Positions 1-10,975 of a DNA stretch of 64,000 nucleotides are shown here, piece by piece. Source of the DNA: Xanthomonas floridensis (GTDB lineage: Bacteria; Pseudomonadota; Gammaproteobacteria; Xanthomonadales; Xanthomonadaceae); assembly GCF_001642575.1 (NCBI RefSeq), contig NZ_LXNG01000010.1, forward strand, positions 1 through 64,000, given 5' to 3'. Each line of letters begins with the position of its first letter. Position 1 is the first letter of the stretch. The notes beneath the pieces are model-generated. The model had not been told where the DNA came from and ran no database searches. It worked only from the letters and a program-made list of their open reading frames with translations. Made by a program: the position numbers and the translations under genes.

Positions 1-121
1 TTTTTTTGTTGGCGTCGTAGACCTTGAACGCGAGCGGGTTGTCGGAGTCGCGGCCTTCGAAGCCGATCTTGCCGATGCCGGGGAAATATTCCTTCGCGCC
101 GATGTAAACGGTGTTGCTCAT
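1..121 (-). CDS. xylA: Xylose isomerase, N-terminal fragment (cut by window edge)
   Basis: Only the first 40 codons are in the window. They read [14 protein letters not shown], then [20 protein letters not shown], which is the characteristic N-terminus of bacterial xylose isomerase. The enzyme converts D-xylose to D-xylulose in the cytoplasm, and the gene just upstream encodes xylulokinase, the next step. The start ATG is the complement of 119-121; the gap from the xylB stop is 36 bp, so the two are probably co-transcribed at the end of the xyloglucan operon. The rest of the protein lies to the left of position 1 and cannot be judged. Confidence 0.9.
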
Positions 122-157
122 GGGGTGTGATGTCCTTGGTTCTGGGGGAGTGGTGAA

Positions 158-1651
158 TCAGTCAGCGTAGAGCGGGCTGACAACGTGCAGATGCTTGAGG
201 AAGGTCTGGTAATGCTGCTGGTAGCCGGCCACGCGCTGCGGATCCGGCTGCGCGGACAGCGCATCGTCCACCTGCAGGTGCTCCAGCACCACATCCGACA
301 ACGCATCGGTGCCACCGTCGTCGCGGTCGCAGGCCCATAGCGCCTGCAAGGCGGCACCGAAGGCGGCGCCTTCGGGCTGGGTCGGCACCACGACGGGCAA
401 ATTGAAAACGTCGGCGACCATCTGCCGCCACTGCGCGCTCTTGCTGCCGCCGCCGGTGAGCAGGATGGTATCGAACTGCAGACCGGCGGCGACGAAGGCA
501 TCGAAGCCATTGCGCAGGCTATAGGTCGCCCCTTCCATCGCGGCGCGATAGAAATGCGCCGCAGTGGTGTTGTGCAGATCCATGCCGAACAGGCAGCCGC
601 GTGCATCGGGCAAATTGGGCGTGCGTTCGCCATTGAAGAACGGCAGCAACACCAGGCCGTCGGCGCCCGGCGCGGTGTCGGCAATCATCGCTTCGGTCTG
701 CTCGCGGGTGATCGAGAACATGCGCATCACCGCTTCGGTGGCCACGGTGCAGTTCATGGTGCAGATCAGCGGCAGCCAGCCGCCGCTGGACGAGCAGAAG
801 GCGGCCCAGCGCGCGTCGTCGTCCACCACCGGGTGATCGGCGTAGGCGAACAAGGTGCCCGACGTCCCCAGGCTCATGGTCAGGCGCCCAGGCACCACGT
901 TGCCGGTGCCGATGGCGGCCATCATGTTGTCGCCACCGCCGGTGGTGACGCGCACGCCGGCCGGCAGGTTCAGCGCTTCGGCCGCCGCGTCGGACAACGC
1001 ATACACCGCGCCGGTTTCCACCAGCGGCGGCAGTGCGGTGCGCAGATCGCGCTGCGCATCCACTGCGCCGAGCATGCGCTCGGACCATTGGCGCGTGCGC
1101 ACATCCAGCCAGCCGGTGCCGGAGGCATCGCCGACTTCGGCAAAGCGCTCGCCGGTGAGCCAGAAGTTGATGTAGTCGTGCGGCAGCATCACCGTGGTCA
1201 TCGCCGCATAGGCGTCGGGGCGATGCTTGCGCGTCCACGGCAATTTGGATGCGGTGTAGCCGGCCAGGATCGGGTTGCCTGCGGCCGCCACGCTACCCGC
1301 CGCGCCGCCCACCGCGTCCATGATCTCGTCGCATTCCAGCGCGGTGCTGGTGTCGCACCACAACTTCACCGGCGCGGTGACGCTGCCATCGGCGGCCACC
1401 GGCACGAAGCCGTGCTGCTGGCCCGACACCGAGATGCCGCGCACGCGCGCACGCTGTTCGCCATCGAGCTGCGCGAAGCAGTGCACGATGCCGTCGACCC
1501 ACCACTGCGCCTGCTGCTCGCGGGTACCGTCGTCGCGGCTGATCAGTTCCATCGGCGCGGCGATGGTGGCGACCACGGCGCGCTCCTGCGGATCGTAGGC
1601 CACCAGCTTGACGCTCTGCGTGCCCACGTCCAGTCCTACGTACAAGCTCAT
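158..1651 (-). CDS. xylB: Xylulokinase (FGGY carbohydrate kinase)
   Basis: A 497-residue cytoplasmic kinase that phosphorylates D-xylulose to xylulose 5-phosphate for the pentose phosphate pathway. The N-terminal FGGY half begins with the phosphate-1 loop [17 protein letters not shown] (residues 3-19) and contains GQQHGF and KLWCDTST. The C-terminal half has [13 protein letters not shown] and the adenosine-site motif [12 protein letters not shown] near residue 405. The reading frame stays open upstream to 2251, but the start is the ATG at 1651, which overlaps the stop of the GH95 gene as ATGA, a sign of translational coupling. Neighbours supply xylose (GH31 alpha-xylosidase) and xylulose (xylA). 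Confidence 0.95.
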   Translation of the reverse strand: MSLYVGLDVGTQSVKLVAYDPQERAVVATIAAPMELISRDDGTREQQAQWWVDGIVHCFAQLDGEQRARVRGISVSGQQHGFVPVAADGSVTAPVKLWCDTSTALECDEIMDAVGGAAGSVAAAGNPILAGYTASKLPWTRKHRPDAYAAMTTVMLPHDYINFWLTGERFAEVGDASGTGWLDVRTRQWSERMLGAVDAQRDLRTALPPLVETGAVYALSDAAAEALNLPAGVRVTTGGGDNMMAAIGTGNVVPGRLTMSLGTSGTLFAYADHPVVDDDARWAAFCSSSGGWLPLICTMNCTVATEAVMRMFSITREQTEAMIADTAPGADGLVLLPFFNGERTPNLPDARGCLFGMDLHNTTAAHFYRAAMEGATYSLRNGFDAFVAAGLQFDTILLTGGGSKSAQWRQMVADVFNLPVVVPTQPEGAAFGAALQALWACDRDDGGTDALSDVVLEHLQVDDALSAQPDPQRVAGYQQHYQTFLKHLHVVSPLYAD

Positions 1652-4026
1652 TGCTTCACCAATCGGTTGTTGTTGAGTCCCACCTGCTGGGTGCGGCCCG
1701 CGCCCAGTTCCAGGTCCAGGGTCTGCCCTGCGTAGGACAGTTGATAGCGTCCGCCACGATCGCTGTGCAGGCGTGCCTGCTGCAAGCGACCGCCATCCCA
1801 TTCCAGATCGATGCTGGCGCCGCCACGCACGCGCAGGCCGCGCACGCTGCCGCGCGGCCAGGCGCTGGGCAAGGCCGGCAGCAGAAACACACTGCCGCCC
1901 CAGCTTTGCAACAGCATTTCGGTAATGCCGGCGGTGCCGCCGAAGTTGCCGTCGATCTGGAACGGCGGGTGTGCATCGAACAGGTTCGGGTAGGTGCGCT
2001 CTGGCGAGATCAGCAATTGCAAGATGCGATACGCATGCTCGCCGTCGGCCAACCGTGCCCACAGATTCATCCGCCAGCCGATGCCCCAGCCGGTGGTGTT
2101 GTCGCCACGGGTTTCCAGCGTGCGTTTTGCTGCGGCGGCCAGCTCGGGCGTATCGCGCAGATTGATCTGGCTGGAAGGATGCAGCGCGTACAGATGCGAG
2201 ACGTGGCGGTGATGGATCTCCGGCGCGTCCATGTCCCAGTCCTGCTGCCACTCCTGCAACTGCCCGGCCTTGCCGATGCGGTTGGGCGGCAGTTGCTCGC
2301 GCAGCGTGGTCAACTGCTGTGCCAGCGCAGCATCGACATCAAGCAATTTGCTCATCGCAATGCACTGCGCGAACAGATCGCGCAACAGCTGCGCGTCCAT
2401 GCTCGGGCCGGCACAGATGGCGGCACCGAATGGATGCTGGTTTTCCGGCGAGATCGACGGATTGGTCACCATCGCGCCGGTCTGCGGGTCGCGCACCAGC
2501 GTGGCGACGAAGAACTCCGCCGCACCCTTGAACAACGGGTAGATCTTGCTCAGATACGCACGGTCGCGCCCGTAATCCCAGCGGTCCCACAGCTGCTGCA
2601 ACAACCACACCCCGCCCATCGGCCACAGGCTCCACTTGGCGCCATCGATCGGCCCGGCCTGGCGCCACAGATCGGTGTTGTTGTGCACCACCCAGCCAGG
2701 TGCGTCGTACAGTTTGCGCGCGGTGTGCGCGCCGGTCTGAGCCAGGTCGAACAGCATGGATTCCAGCGGCTCCACGCATTCGTGCAGAGCGTTGGCCTCG
2801 CTGGGCCAGTAGTTCATCTCGGTATTGACGTTGATGGTGTACTTGCTTTCCCACGGCGGCTGCATCAGGTCGTTCCAGATGCCCTGCAGGTTGGCCGGCT
2901 GGGTGCCGGGCCGTGAACTGCAGATCAGCAGATAGCGACCGTACTGGTGATACAGCGCCGCCATGGCCGGATCGTTGCCGCCGGCAAACTGCTGCACGCG
3001 TTGATCGGTGGGCAGCGCTGCCGCATCGCTGGTGCCCAGGTCGATCGCCACGCGCCGGAACAGGCGCTGGTGATCGGCAAGGTGGGCACGCAGCAATGCG
3101 GGGTAATCGGACTTGGCGGCCTTCTGCAGGCTTGCCGCCGTCAACGCCAGCGGATCGCCATCCACTGCGTCAAAACGTTGGAAACTGGTTGCGGCCGTCA
3201 GCAGCAACACCACTTCATCGGCAGCCTCGATACGTAGCCGGTCGCGCACATGGCTGACGGTGCCGCCGGTGACCTTCGGCACTACGCGCAAGGCAAAACG
3301 CAGCTTGCCGTCGATACCGGCAAAACCACTGTTGCGACCACGGAACAGCAGGCCGCCCTGCTCCACCGTGACCTCGCCGCTCTGCGGGCTGTCGATGCCG
3401 ACCCGCAACGAAATACCGCCCGGCCGATCGCAGGACAGGCGCACCACAATGCACTGCGATGGTGCCGACACGAACACCTCGCGCCGGTGCACGGCACCAC
3501 CGGAACGGAACGTGGTGGTGGCCACCGCCGTGTCCAGATCGAGCTGGCGCCGGTACTCGCTGATGCCGTCGGCACGATCGAAATCCAGCAACAGATCGCC
3601 AAGCGGTTGATACGGCATCTGCTTGAGCGGACGCGAGAGCAGCTTGGCGTCGGCCAGCTGCTCGGCCTCGGCATAGCGGCCGGCAAAAATCAGCGCGCGC
3701 ACCTGCGGCAACGCGGCCAGACCCTCCGGGCTGGTGGAATCGTAGGGGCCGCCTGCGTAGAGCGTGTCTTCGTTGAGTTGCAGGCGCTCGTGGGCAATGC
3801 CGCCCCACACCATCGCACCAAGCCGGCCATTGCCGACCGGCAAGGCCTCCACCCATTCGTTGGCCGGTTCGCGATACCACAGCTGCAGGGCGTCTGCCGG
3901 CGCTACGGCCGGCAACCCTGTGTCGCTGCCCGAACGTGCAGCCTGCGCGGCCACCGACGCGGCCCCCAGAACCGCAAGCGCGGCCCCGGTGGCCTTGCAC
4001 AGTTCGCGCCGGGTCAGCACGGCCAC
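1648..4026 (-). CDS. GH95 alpha-L-fucosidase (xyloglucan locus)
   Basis: A 792-residue glycoside hydrolase of family GH95, the alpha-1,2-L-fucosidases that remove terminal fucose from the galactose of fucosylated xyloglucan. Visible family landmarks are [19 protein letters not shown] near residue 58, [48 protein letters not shown] and the C-terminal [19 protein letters not shown], in the expected order of N-terminal beta domain, helical barrel and C-terminal beta domain. The N-terminus [17 protein letters not shown] looks like a Tat signal, so export to the periplasm is likely. The most upstream start is a GTG at 4026; GTG at 4020 is also possible. Its stop overlaps the xylB start by 4 bp. 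Confidence 0.92.
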   Translation of the reverse strand: MAVLTRRELCKATGAALAVLGAASVAAQAARSGSDTGLPAVAPADALQLWYREPANEWVEALPVGNGRLGAMVWGGIAHERLQLNEDTLYAGGPYDSTSPEGLAALPQVRALIFAGRYAEAEQLADAKLLSRPLKQMPYQPLGDLLLDFDRADGISEYRRQLDLDTAVATTTFRSGGAVHRREVFVSAPSQCIVVRLSCDRPGGISLRVGIDSPQSGEVTVEQGGLLFRGRNSGFAGIDGKLRFALRVVPKVTGGTVSHVRDRLRIEAADEVVLLLTAATSFQRFDAVDGDPLALTAASLQKAAKSDYPALLRAHLADHQRLFRRVAIDLGTSDAAALPTDQRVQQFAGGNDPAMAALYHQYGRYLLICSSRPGTQPANLQGIWNDLMQPPWESKYTINVNTEMNYWPSEANALHECVEPLESMLFDLAQTGAHTARKLYDAPGWVVHNNTDLWRQAGPIDGAKWSLWPMGGVWLLQQLWDRWDYGRDRAYLSKIYPLFKGAAEFFVATLVRDPQTGAMVTNPSISPENQHPFGAAICAGPSMDAQLLRDLFAQCIAMSKLLDVDAALAQQLTTLREQLPPNRIGKAGQLQEWQQDWDMDAPEIHHRHVSHLYALHPSSQINLRDTPELAAAAKRTLETRGDNTTGWGIGWRMNLWARLADGEHAYRILQLLISPERTYPNLFDAHPPFQIDGNFGGTAGITEMLLQSWGGSVFLLPALPSAWPRGSVRGLRVRGGASIDLEWDGGRLQQARLHSDRGGRYQLSYAGQTLDLELGAGRTQQVGLNNNRLVKQ

Positions 4027-4111
4027 CGCCGTGCTGCCTCACCGGAACCGCCCGCGACTGCCTTGCGGCGTTCCGGCATCTGCTCGCTCATCGACTGAAG
4101 ACAGCCTGCGA

Positions 4112-7015
4112 TCATCGACGACGCGCTTTGCCGGACGCAATCTTGCGCTGCAACACGCTGACCGCCTTGCCGTCGTACTGGATGCTGGTGTCGGACTTGG
4201 GCTCCAGCGCACCGGCATCGGCGCGTGGACCATCGACAAAACGCACATGGATGGTGCGTTTGGCCTGCATGCCGGTCCAGCTGCCTTCGCGCTTGCCGAT
4301 GCTCAGCTCGCCCTTGGCCTGGTTCCAGACCAGCGGGATGCGGCTGAACTCGCCCTTCTCGTAGCCGTAGCCCTTGCCGTCATCCTCGTACAGCGAGAAC
4401 TCACCGTCGGCACCGGTGTAGACCACCACGGTGAGCGGTGCATCCGGCTTCTGGTCCACGTATTCCTGCACCGGGCCGGTCGGCACGATGGAGCCGGCAC
4501 GCACGAACAGCGGCATGCGTTCGATCGGCGCGGCCGCTTCGATGGTCTGGCCGCCTTCGTAGCGCTTACCGGTGGAAAAATCCAGCCAGCTGGTGCCGGC
4601 CGGCAGGTACACCTGGCGCGAGGTGGCGCCGAAACGGGTCACCGGTGCCACCAGGAACGCCGGTCCGAACAGGTACTGGTCGTTGATGTCGCGGACCTTC
4701 GCGTCATCCGGGAAGTCCATCATCATGCCGCGCATGATCACGCCATCGCGCTGATAGGTATCGCCGGCCAGGCTGTAGATGTACGGCAGCAAGGCGTAAC
4801 GCAGGCGGTTGTAGTAGGCCATGCTCTCGTAGAACGGCGTGCCTTCCGGGGCGATGTTCCAGATTTCGCGGTACGGAAACTGACCATGCGAGCGGAAGAT
4901 CGGCACGAACGCACCGAACTGGAACCAGCGCGTATTGAGCTCGCGCCATTCCGGCAGATGCGCCGGGTCCTGGTTCTCGTAGCGTTTCTCGACCGCAAAG
5001 CCGCCGATGTCGAAGGTCCAGTTGGGCAGGCCCGATAGCGCCATGTTGACGCCACCGGAGATCTGGTCGCGCATGTCGTCCCAACGCGACACGATGTCCC
5101 CGCTCCACACCGCCACCGCATTGCGCTGGGTACCGGCGTAGCCCTTGCGGGACAGGATGAACACGCGCTTGTCGTCGGCCGCGCGGTCGCCCACGTAGAC
5201 GCCGTGGGTGTGCGGCAGCGGGTACGAATTGAAGTACTCGGTGGAGGTGCCCAGCGCATTGGGTGTTGTGCGCGCCTTGCGCTCGCCGATGTCCAGGTTG
5301 GAATGCACGTCCGGTTCGTCGGCGTCCATCCACCAGGCATCGAAGCCCTTGCTGTTGAGCTTTTCGTTGACCTGGCGCCAGAAGATGGCCTGCGCCTTCT
5401 CCGAGTACGGGTCGTAGAACGAGTTCTTGTAGCCCTTGCCGATCCAGTCCAGTTCGCCCACTTCCACGTTGCGCTTGTACATGAAACCGGCGGCATCCAG
5501 TTCCTTGTAGTTGGCGGTGGTGGGATAGAACTTGGGCCAGATCGAAATCATGATCTGCGCATGCATGTCGTGCACGGCCTTGACCATGCCATCCGGATCC
5601 GGGAAGTGCTGCTTGTCGAAGTCATGCGAGCCCCAGGCGTTTTCCGGCCAATACGACCAGTCCAGCACGATGTTGTCCAGCGACAGCTTGCGCTTGCGGT
5701 ACTCGGCCACCGCGCCGACCAACTCGTCCTGGCTCTTGTAGCGCTCGCGGCTCTGCCAGAAGCCATAGGCCCACTTGGGCAGCATCACCGACTTGCCGGT
5801 CAGTTCGCGGTAGCCGGCCACGGCCTGGTCGTAGGAATCGGCCGAAACGAAGTAGTAGTCGATCATCTGGCCGGCTTCGGACCAGAGCGACAGATCCTTG
5901 GCTTCAGCGGCAGGCAGCGGGTCGCGATGCAGCAGCGCGATGTAGCTGGGGTCGATCAGGTCCCACTCGATCTTGACGGTGTGGCGCTTGCCCGGTTCCA
6001 GCTCCAGCTTGAACTCGTGATTCCACGGGTTCCAGTTCTGGCGCCAGCGGTCGATGACCAGCTTGCCGTCCACGTACAGCTTGGCGTACTCGCTCGAGTA
6101 CAGCGAGAAGGTGTGCTCGCCACCGGTGAGCGCTTCGATCTCGCCCTCCCAGGTGACCTGCATGCGGCTGTCCTTGTCCTTGGTGATCGCCTTCTTGGGG
6201 AACTTGGTCAGGTCGCTGAGGTACTGGTAGTTCACCTCGCTCTCGCGGCGCTCGAGCACCTGCTTGCCGTTGATGGCATAGCGTGCGGTCAGCGCACCGG
6301 CCTTGCCCTTGGCGTCGTACAACTTGAGCGTCTTGGGCAGCGGCTGCAGGCCGCGCGGGTCGCCCAGGCGGCTGATGGAGTTGTTGTCCCACAGCAGGCC
6401 GTAGTTGCGGCTGGACACCAGGTAGGGCACCGCCATGTCGATGTTGTTCTGCTGCAATTCGACATTGCGGCCCTTCTGGTTCATCCAGCCCTGCTGGTGC
6501 TGGCCGAAGCCGTACAGGGCTTCGTCATCGGGCGACTGGAAGCGCTGACGCACGGTCAGGTACTTGTGCCCTTCCACCTTCAGCGGTGCGAAGCTGCGCC
6601 CCCCTGCCACTTCCGACAATACCGGCTTGCCATTGGCATCGGCGAAGCTGACATGGCCATCGACGGTGGACACGGTGGCGGTGACCTTGCCGGTCTTCAG
6701 CTGCACGCTGTCGCCCTGTTCGGCCAGCTGGAAGGTGCTATCGCCCTGCACAGGCACGCGCATCAGGCTGGGGCTGCGTGCGAAGTCGCCATCCGGATCG
6801 GCGCTGACGCGGATGATGCCGGCATCCACCACCTGCAGGCGCACCGGGGCGGCGCCCTTGGCGCTCGGCACCACGGTGACGCCGTCGGCGGCCTTGCGCA
6901 CCTCCTGTGCGTGCGCGGCATTGGCCAGCAGGGCCAGCGACAACGCCAGGCAATGGGCAAGCGGTGTACGTCGGTTGGCAGGCGCGGCGCCGGCGGAACG
7001 GATGGTGGTTTGCAT
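4112..7015 (-). CDS. GH31 alpha-xylosidase with PA14 domain
   Basis: A 967-residue GH31 enzyme that removes the non-reducing alpha-1,6-xylose from xyloglucan oligosaccharides. It has a signal peptide ending near AHAQ (about residue 38), an N-terminal beta domain, a PA14-like insert (about residues 235-365, with GEHTFSLYSSEYAKLYVDGK), the (beta/alpha)8 barrel and C-terminal beta domains. The likely nucleophile is Asp of WWMDADEPD (about residue 564) and the acid/base is Asp of WSGDIVSRW (about residue 640). A PA14 insert is known in GH31 xyloglucan alpha-xylosidases such as that of Cellvibrio. The ATG at 7015, preceded by GGGAG five bases upstream, is preferred to the GTG at 7021. The xylose it frees is the substrate of xylA and xylB downstream. 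Confidence 0.92.
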   Translation of the reverse strand: MQTTIRSAGAAPANRRTPLAHCLALSLALLANAAHAQEVRKAADGVTVVPSAKGAAPVRLQVVDAGIIRVSADPDGDFARSPSLMRVPVQGDSTFQLAEQGDSVQLKTGKVTATVSTVDGHVSFADANGKPVLSEVAGGRSFAPLKVEGHKYLTVRQRFQSPDDEALYGFGQHQQGWMNQKGRNVELQQNNIDMAVPYLVSSRNYGLLWDNNSISRLGDPRGLQPLPKTLKLYDAKGKAGALTARYAINGKQVLERRESEVNYQYLSDLTKFPKKAITKDKDSRMQVTWEGEIEALTGGEHTFSLYSSEYAKLYVDGKLVIDRWRQNWNPWNHEFKLELEPGKRHTVKIEWDLIDPSYIALLHRDPLPAAEAKDLSLWSEAGQMIDYYFVSADSYDQAVAGYRELTGKSVMLPKWAYGFWQSRERYKSQDELVGAVAEYRKRKLSLDNIVLDWSYWPENAWGSHDFDKQHFPDPDGMVKAVHDMHAQIMISIWPKFYPTTANYKELDAAGFMYKRNVEVGELDWIGKGYKNSFYDPYSEKAQAIFWRQVNEKLNSKGFDAWWMDADEPDVHSNLDIGERKARTTPNALGTSTEYFNSYPLPHTHGVYVGDRAADDKRVFILSRKGYAGTQRNAVAVWSGDIVSRWDDMRDQISGGVNMALSGLPNWTFDIGGFAVEKRYENQDPAHLPEWRELNTRWFQFGAFVPIFRSHGQFPYREIWNIAPEGTPFYESMAYYNRLRYALLPYIYSLAGDTYQRDGVIMRGMMMDFPDDAKVRDINDQYLFGPAFLVAPVTRFGATSRQVYLPAGTSWLDFSTGKRYEGGQTIEAAAPIERMPLFVRAGSIVPTGPVQEYVDQKPDAPLTVVVYTGADGEFSLYEDDGKGYGYEKGEFSRIPLVWNQAKGELSIGKREGSWTGMQAKRTIHVRFVDGPRADAGALEPKSDTSIQYDGKAVSVLQRKIASGKARRR

Positions 7016-7021
7016 GGTCAC

Positions 7022-7198
7022 TCCCTTTGAATGTCGAATCGCTGCCGCGGGGGCGGCAGCGCATGGGTTTCATGTATGAAGCAGCGCGCAGGGCGGCGGT
7101 GGTCGGGCAAGCCCCGTTGATGCGACGGAATCGACGTGCGGCATGTCGACTCCGCGCACCGGCCGCCCGCCCGAAGGCGGCGCCGTCTCGCGTAGCGA
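7022..7198 (-). promoter_or_regulatory. Intergenic leader of the GH31 gene with a perfect hairpin
   Basis: This 177-bp gap separates the GH35 stop from the GH31 start. It contains a perfect inverted repeat at 7041-7060 (GCTGCCGC, loop GGGG, GCGGCAGC) just upstream of the GH31 ribosome binding site. No run of T follows on the minus strand, so it is not an ordinary terminator. It could stabilise a processed mRNA end or tune GH31 expression; that role is inferred only from position. Confidence 0.4.
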
Positions 7199-8941
7199 TT
7201 ACTTGTAGGTGGCGAGCTTGATCTTCAGCAATTGCGGCACGCTGGAGAAATTGACCCCGTAGTCGGTCTGGTCGCCGTTCCAGTTGCGCTGGAACTGCCA
7301 CTGCGTGCCCTCGTACACGCCCTCCTCGACGCGGTCGTAGAACATGTTGGCAGTGGCGTCGCTGGCCGGGTGCAGGGTCACGCGCGCGTGGTAGCCGGTG
7401 ACCAGGAACTCGTCCGGACCCAGCTCGGCGATCAGGGCGGCACCGATCGGCTCCGGGTTACCCGGCGGCTCGCCCTTGAACCAGAACTGCGGCACGCCAT
7501 AGGTGATGGTGGCGCCCCAGCGGTCGTTGAGCTTGAGCTCCTGCACGGCCTGGCCAGGTTCTTCGGCGGTACCGTGCAACTTGCCTTCGGACGCAGCCTT
7601 GGCGAACGGGCGCATGCCCATGCTCACCGCCTGGAAGCCCAGCGCAAACGGTGCCAGCGTTTCTTCGTTGACGTGCTTGGCGCCCAGCGGATAGTTGGAG
7701 TAACGGGTGAAGTCGATGCCGAATGCCGACCAGCCGATGCCGTCATGGCCCAACGTGGGATACAGGTAACGCGCGTATTCCGGGCGGTTGCCGGTTTCGG
7801 CGACGAACAAGGCATTGTCCGGGCGCGCGTAGCGTTCCAGCACTGTGGTGTACATGCGGTATTCCGGCATGTAGATGTCTGGCGCCAGCAGATCGATATG
7901 CGGGCCGGCGGCCTTCCACACATCCAGCACGTTGTCGGTGGGGCCACCGCTGGCGTACTGGCCGGGCTGACCCGGATTGAAGGGGCCACGCAGCGCGGCA
8001 TTGACGTACATCGGCAGCGGATATTCGGCCTTGCCGGCCTCGGTCACCTGGTCGATGTAACGGCCGATCGACCACGCATGGAAGATTTCATCGGCATCGG
8101 CGCCGAACACCTGCGCCCAGGTGCCGGGCTGCTTGTTCAAGCGCTTGATCAGCGCATCCGGGACAGGGCCGTCGAACAGCTTTTGCGCCATCGGCGAAAA
8201 GTCGCGCACGCTGCCGTAGGTGCCCGGCTCGTTTTCCGGCTGGATCATGATCACGGTGTGCTGCGGGTCGACCTGCTTCAGGTGCTGCATGAAGGCCACA
8301 AATGCCTTGCGGTCGGCATCCAGGGTGGCCTGCGCATGCGGCGACAGTGAGCCGATCGACTTGCCTTCGCGGGTGATCACGCGCGGGAAGCGCTGGTTGT
8401 CGGCCTTGACCCACAGCGGCGCGTAGGCCGGGCCATTGTTCTTCCAGGTGGCGAACCACAGCAGCACCAGCCGCACCTTGTGTTCGCGCGCCTGGGTGAG
8501 CAGCGTATCGACGAAGGAGAAGTCGAACTTGCCTTCTTCCGGTTCCACCTGCTCCCAGGCGATCGGCACCTGCACGGTGTTGGGGCCCATCACCTTGATC
8601 GCCGGCCACACCTTGTCCATCACGCCGGGATAGTTGCTGGAGTTGTTGACCTGCGCGCCCAGGATCAGGAAGGGCGCGCCATCGACCAGTAACGCATGCT
8701 TGCCGTCCTTGCTGACGAACTGCGGCATCGGCGTCTGCGTGGCAGGCGCCTGCGCAGAGGCAGACGGGGTGGCTGGCGCGTTCGCTGCAGGTTTGGCGGC
8801 GTCGGGCTTGGCAGCGCTGTCCTGCTCGCCGGATTGGCAGGCCGCCAGGGCCAGCGTCAGCGCGGGCAGCAGCAGCGGGCGCAGGCAGCGACGCGCGTTG
8901 GAACGGGAAGCTGCAGGCGTAACGGGGGAATGCATGGTCAT
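7199..8941 (-). CDS. GH35 beta-galactosidase, lipoprotein
   Basis: A 580-residue GH35 enzyme that removes the beta-1,2-galactose from the xylosyl side chain of xyloglucan. The N-terminus ends in LALAACQSG, a lipobox, so it is probably anchored in a membrane of the envelope. The barrel starts with [20 protein letters not shown]; the predicted acid/base glutamate is in [11 protein letters not shown] and the nucleophile glutamate in [14 protein letters not shown]. The start at ATG 8941 has GGAG five bases upstream and lies 11 bp after the acetylesterase stop. A GTG at 8956 overlapping that stop and an ATG at 8935 are alternatives. The galactose it frees could feed the divergent dgo operon after oxidation. 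Confidence 0.9.
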   Translation of the reverse strand: MTMHSPVTPAASRSNARRCLRPLLLPALTLALAACQSGEQDSAAKPDAAKPAANAPATPSASAQAPATQTPMPQFVSKDGKHALLVDGAPFLILGAQVNNSSNYPGVMDKVWPAIKVMGPNTVQVPIAWEQVEPEEGKFDFSFVDTLLTQAREHKVRLVLLWFATWKNNGPAYAPLWVKADNQRFPRVITREGKSIGSLSPHAQATLDADRKAFVAFMQHLKQVDPQHTVIMIQPENEPGTYGSVRDFSPMAQKLFDGPVPDALIKRLNKQPGTWAQVFGADADEIFHAWSIGRYIDQVTEAGKAEYPLPMYVNAALRGPFNPGQPGQYASGGPTDNVLDVWKAAGPHIDLLAPDIYMPEYRMYTTVLERYARPDNALFVAETGNRPEYARYLYPTLGHDGIGWSAFGIDFTRYSNYPLGAKHVNEETLAPFALGFQAVSMGMRPFAKAASEGKLHGTAEEPGQAVQELKLNDRWGATITYGVPQFWFKGEPPGNPEPIGAALIAELGPDEFLVTGYHARVTLHPASDATANMFYDRVEEGVYEGTQWQFQRNWNGDQTDYGVNFSSVPQLLKIKLATYK

Positions 8942-8952
8942 AAGACTCCGTG

Positions 8953-10869
8953 TCACCAGGTATCGGTGCGGAAGGGGGAAACGGGCAACTGCTCGCGATT
9001 GATCAGGTTGGCGTCGTCGGGGTTCTCGCTCCAGCCATAGCGCACCGCAACCGGCGCGCTCACCGCGTCGCTGTGCACGGTGATGCGGTCACCGTCGATC
9101 TGCGCGGTGGCCGGGTGGAAGCGTTGATCGGCACCGGCAATACGCAGGCCCTGCACCGCACCGCCGCCGCGCACCTGCAGCGCACTGCCCTGCAGATCGA
9201 ACGTCAGCACAGCCTTGTCGCCGTCGAAACGCACGCGCTTGAATACCGGCGCGCTGTACACCAGTGTTTCGCCATAGGCCACGTGCCGGGCCGCAAGCGC
9301 CAGGCGATGCCCGACATCACGCTTGTTGGTGGGATGGATGTCGGTGGGGTTGCCGATATCGATGATCACCGCCTGCCCGGTTGCCGGCAGTGCCAGCGTC
9401 TTGGATTGCGATTCGCGCAGCAGCGCCCACGGGCTCAGCTCGCCCTTGTCGCCGCCGGCCTTGAAGTTGGCCAGCTGCACCCACAAAAACGGCAGGGCCT
9501 TCTGGCCACGTTCGGCGCGCCACTGCTGGATCATGGCGGCAAACTGGTCGCGGTATTTCACCGCCCCGCTCTCGCTGGCATTGGTTTCGCCCTGGTACCA
9601 GATCACACCCTTGACCGGAAACGGCTGTAGCGGGTGAATCATCTGGTTGTACAGCAGCGTCGGCAGCTGGTTCTTGTTGTCGGCCAATGAGACGCGCACC
9701 GCCGCGGGGCGGAACTTCCAGCCACTCAATGCACGTCTGGCGCCGTCGTTGGTCTGCACGAAGCGCTGCTCATCCGGGCCATGCATGCCGCCGCCGCCGC
9801 TGAGATCTTCCACGCGCACCGCGATGTGATTGATGCCGGCCTTCAGCGCCGCGGCCGGCACCTGGTAGACGCGCGGCAGGTTCCACTGCTTTTCGGTGCT
9901 GCCCACCTGCTGGCCGTTGACGTAGGTGATGTCAGAGTCGTCGATCTGACCCACGCCCAGTGCGATGCCGGCCTTGGCTTGCGCAGCCGTCAAGGTGAAG
10001 GTGGTGCGGTACCAGGCAATGCCGTCCATGCCATCGAAGCCGCTGGCCTCCCATTGCTGGCTGGTCGGAATGCTGTCCCAGTCGCTGTCGTCGAAGTCCG
10101 GCTCACGCCATTGCGGCGTGTCGCCATCAACCTTCGGCCAGCGCGCGATGCGCTTGCCGGTGGCGGCCTGCGCCGCGGCATCGCGCTGTTTGATCGCCTC
10201 GATGGCGCCCTGGTTCTGGGTGGCGTTCATGCCCAGCGAGGCGGCGTCCATCCATGCCTCGATCGCGCTACCGCCCCAGCTGCTGTTGATGATGCCGATC
10301 GGCACGCCGGTGCTGGCGCGCAGCTCCCTGGCGAAGAAGTAGCCCACCGCAGTGAACTCGCCGGCGTTGGCAGGCGTGGCGGCTTTCCAGTCGCCACCGC
10401 TCAGGCGCGCCTGCGGCTGCACCGACCACGACTTGGGGACCTTGAAGTGACGCAGCTGCGGATCGTTGGCCGCCGCTACCGCCTGCGGGCCGTCGCTGGC
10501 CTGCGCCAACGGCCATTCCATGTTCGATTGCCCGCTGGCCAACCAGACATCGCCAACCAGCACATCGCGCACCTGCAGCTGGCCACCGTCGCCCTGCACG
10601 CTCAGTACATAGGGGCCGCCGGCAGTGTGCGCCGGCAGGCTGACCTTCCATGCTCCCTGCGCATCGGCCTTGGTGGTGGCGCGCTTGCCGTCCAGGCGCA
10701 CGCTGATGGACGCATTCGGTGTCGCCCAGCCCCATACCGGCATCGGCTGATCGCGCTGCAGCACCGCGCCATCGCTGAACAACAGCGGCAGGGTCGGCTG
10801 CGCCGCTGCGAGCGGGCTGACCAGCGCCAGGCCCAGCAGGCAGGCGCGGCGAACGAAGGTGACAGTCAT
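8953..10869 (-). CDS. CE20-type xyloglucan acetylesterase (SGNH hydrolase)
   Basis: A 638-residue secreted esterase, often named sialate O-acetylesterase by similarity. It has a signal peptide ending near LAAAQ, an N-terminal beta domain, the nucleophile motif [10 protein letters not shown], a jelly-roll insert (roughly residues 225-330, with [20 protein letters not shown]), the motif [11 protein letters not shown], and the catalytic Asp/His block [13 protein letters not shown] near the C-terminus. The combination of a split SGNH domain with an inserted jelly roll, inside a xyloglucan locus, matches the family CE20 founder described in Xanthomonas citri. It removes acetyl groups from xyloglucan galactose so that the glycosidases beside it can act. 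The start ATG at 10869 has GGAG at a normal distance. Confidence 0.88.
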   Translation of the reverse strand: MTVTFVRRACLLGLALVSPLAAAQPTLPLLFSDGAVLQRDQPMPVWGWATPNASISVRLDGKRATTKADAQGAWKVSLPAHTAGGPYVLSVQGDGGQLQVRDVLVGDVWLASGQSNMEWPLAQASDGPQAVAAANDPQLRHFKVPKSWSVQPQARLSGGDWKAATPANAGEFTAVGYFFARELRASTGVPIGIINSSWGGSAIEAWMDAASLGMNATQNQGAIEAIKQRDAAAQAATGKRIARWPKVDGDTPQWREPDFDDSDWDSIPTSQQWEASGFDGMDGIAWYRTTFTLTAAQAKAGIALGVGQIDDSDITYVNGQQVGSTEKQWNLPRVYQVPAAALKAGINHIAVRVEDLSGGGGMHGPDEQRFVQTNDGARRALSGWKFRPAAVRVSLADNKNQLPTLLYNQMIHPLQPFPVKGVIWYQGETNASESGAVKYRDQFAAMIQQWRAERGQKALPFLWVQLANFKAGGDKGELSPWALLRESQSKTLALPATGQAVIIDIGNPTDIHPTNKRDVGHRLALAARHVAYGETLVYSAPVFKRVRFDGDKAVLTFDLQGSALQVRGGGAVQGLRIAGADQRFHPATAQIDGDRITVHSDAVSAPVAVRYGWSENPDDANLINREQLPVSPFRTDTW

Positions 10870-10975
10870 GCAGTGATCTCCAGGGTCGGCGCGGCCAGTC
10901 GGCGCGCAACGAGGCGACGGGGGACGAAGATGGACACGGTAGGACAGCGCGGTGACACGCCCAGGAACGGCACGC

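Noticed and set aside
1652-2251. In-frame N-terminal extension of xylB
   Set aside because: It lies inside the GH95 coding sequence in another frame; the xylulokinase N-terminus begins at ATG 1651.
1-7200. XylR-type operator (TGGTAGCGCTAACA-like) near xylA/xylB
   Set aside because: I could not find a match in the visible sequence; the xylA/xylB genes seem to depend on the upstream operon.
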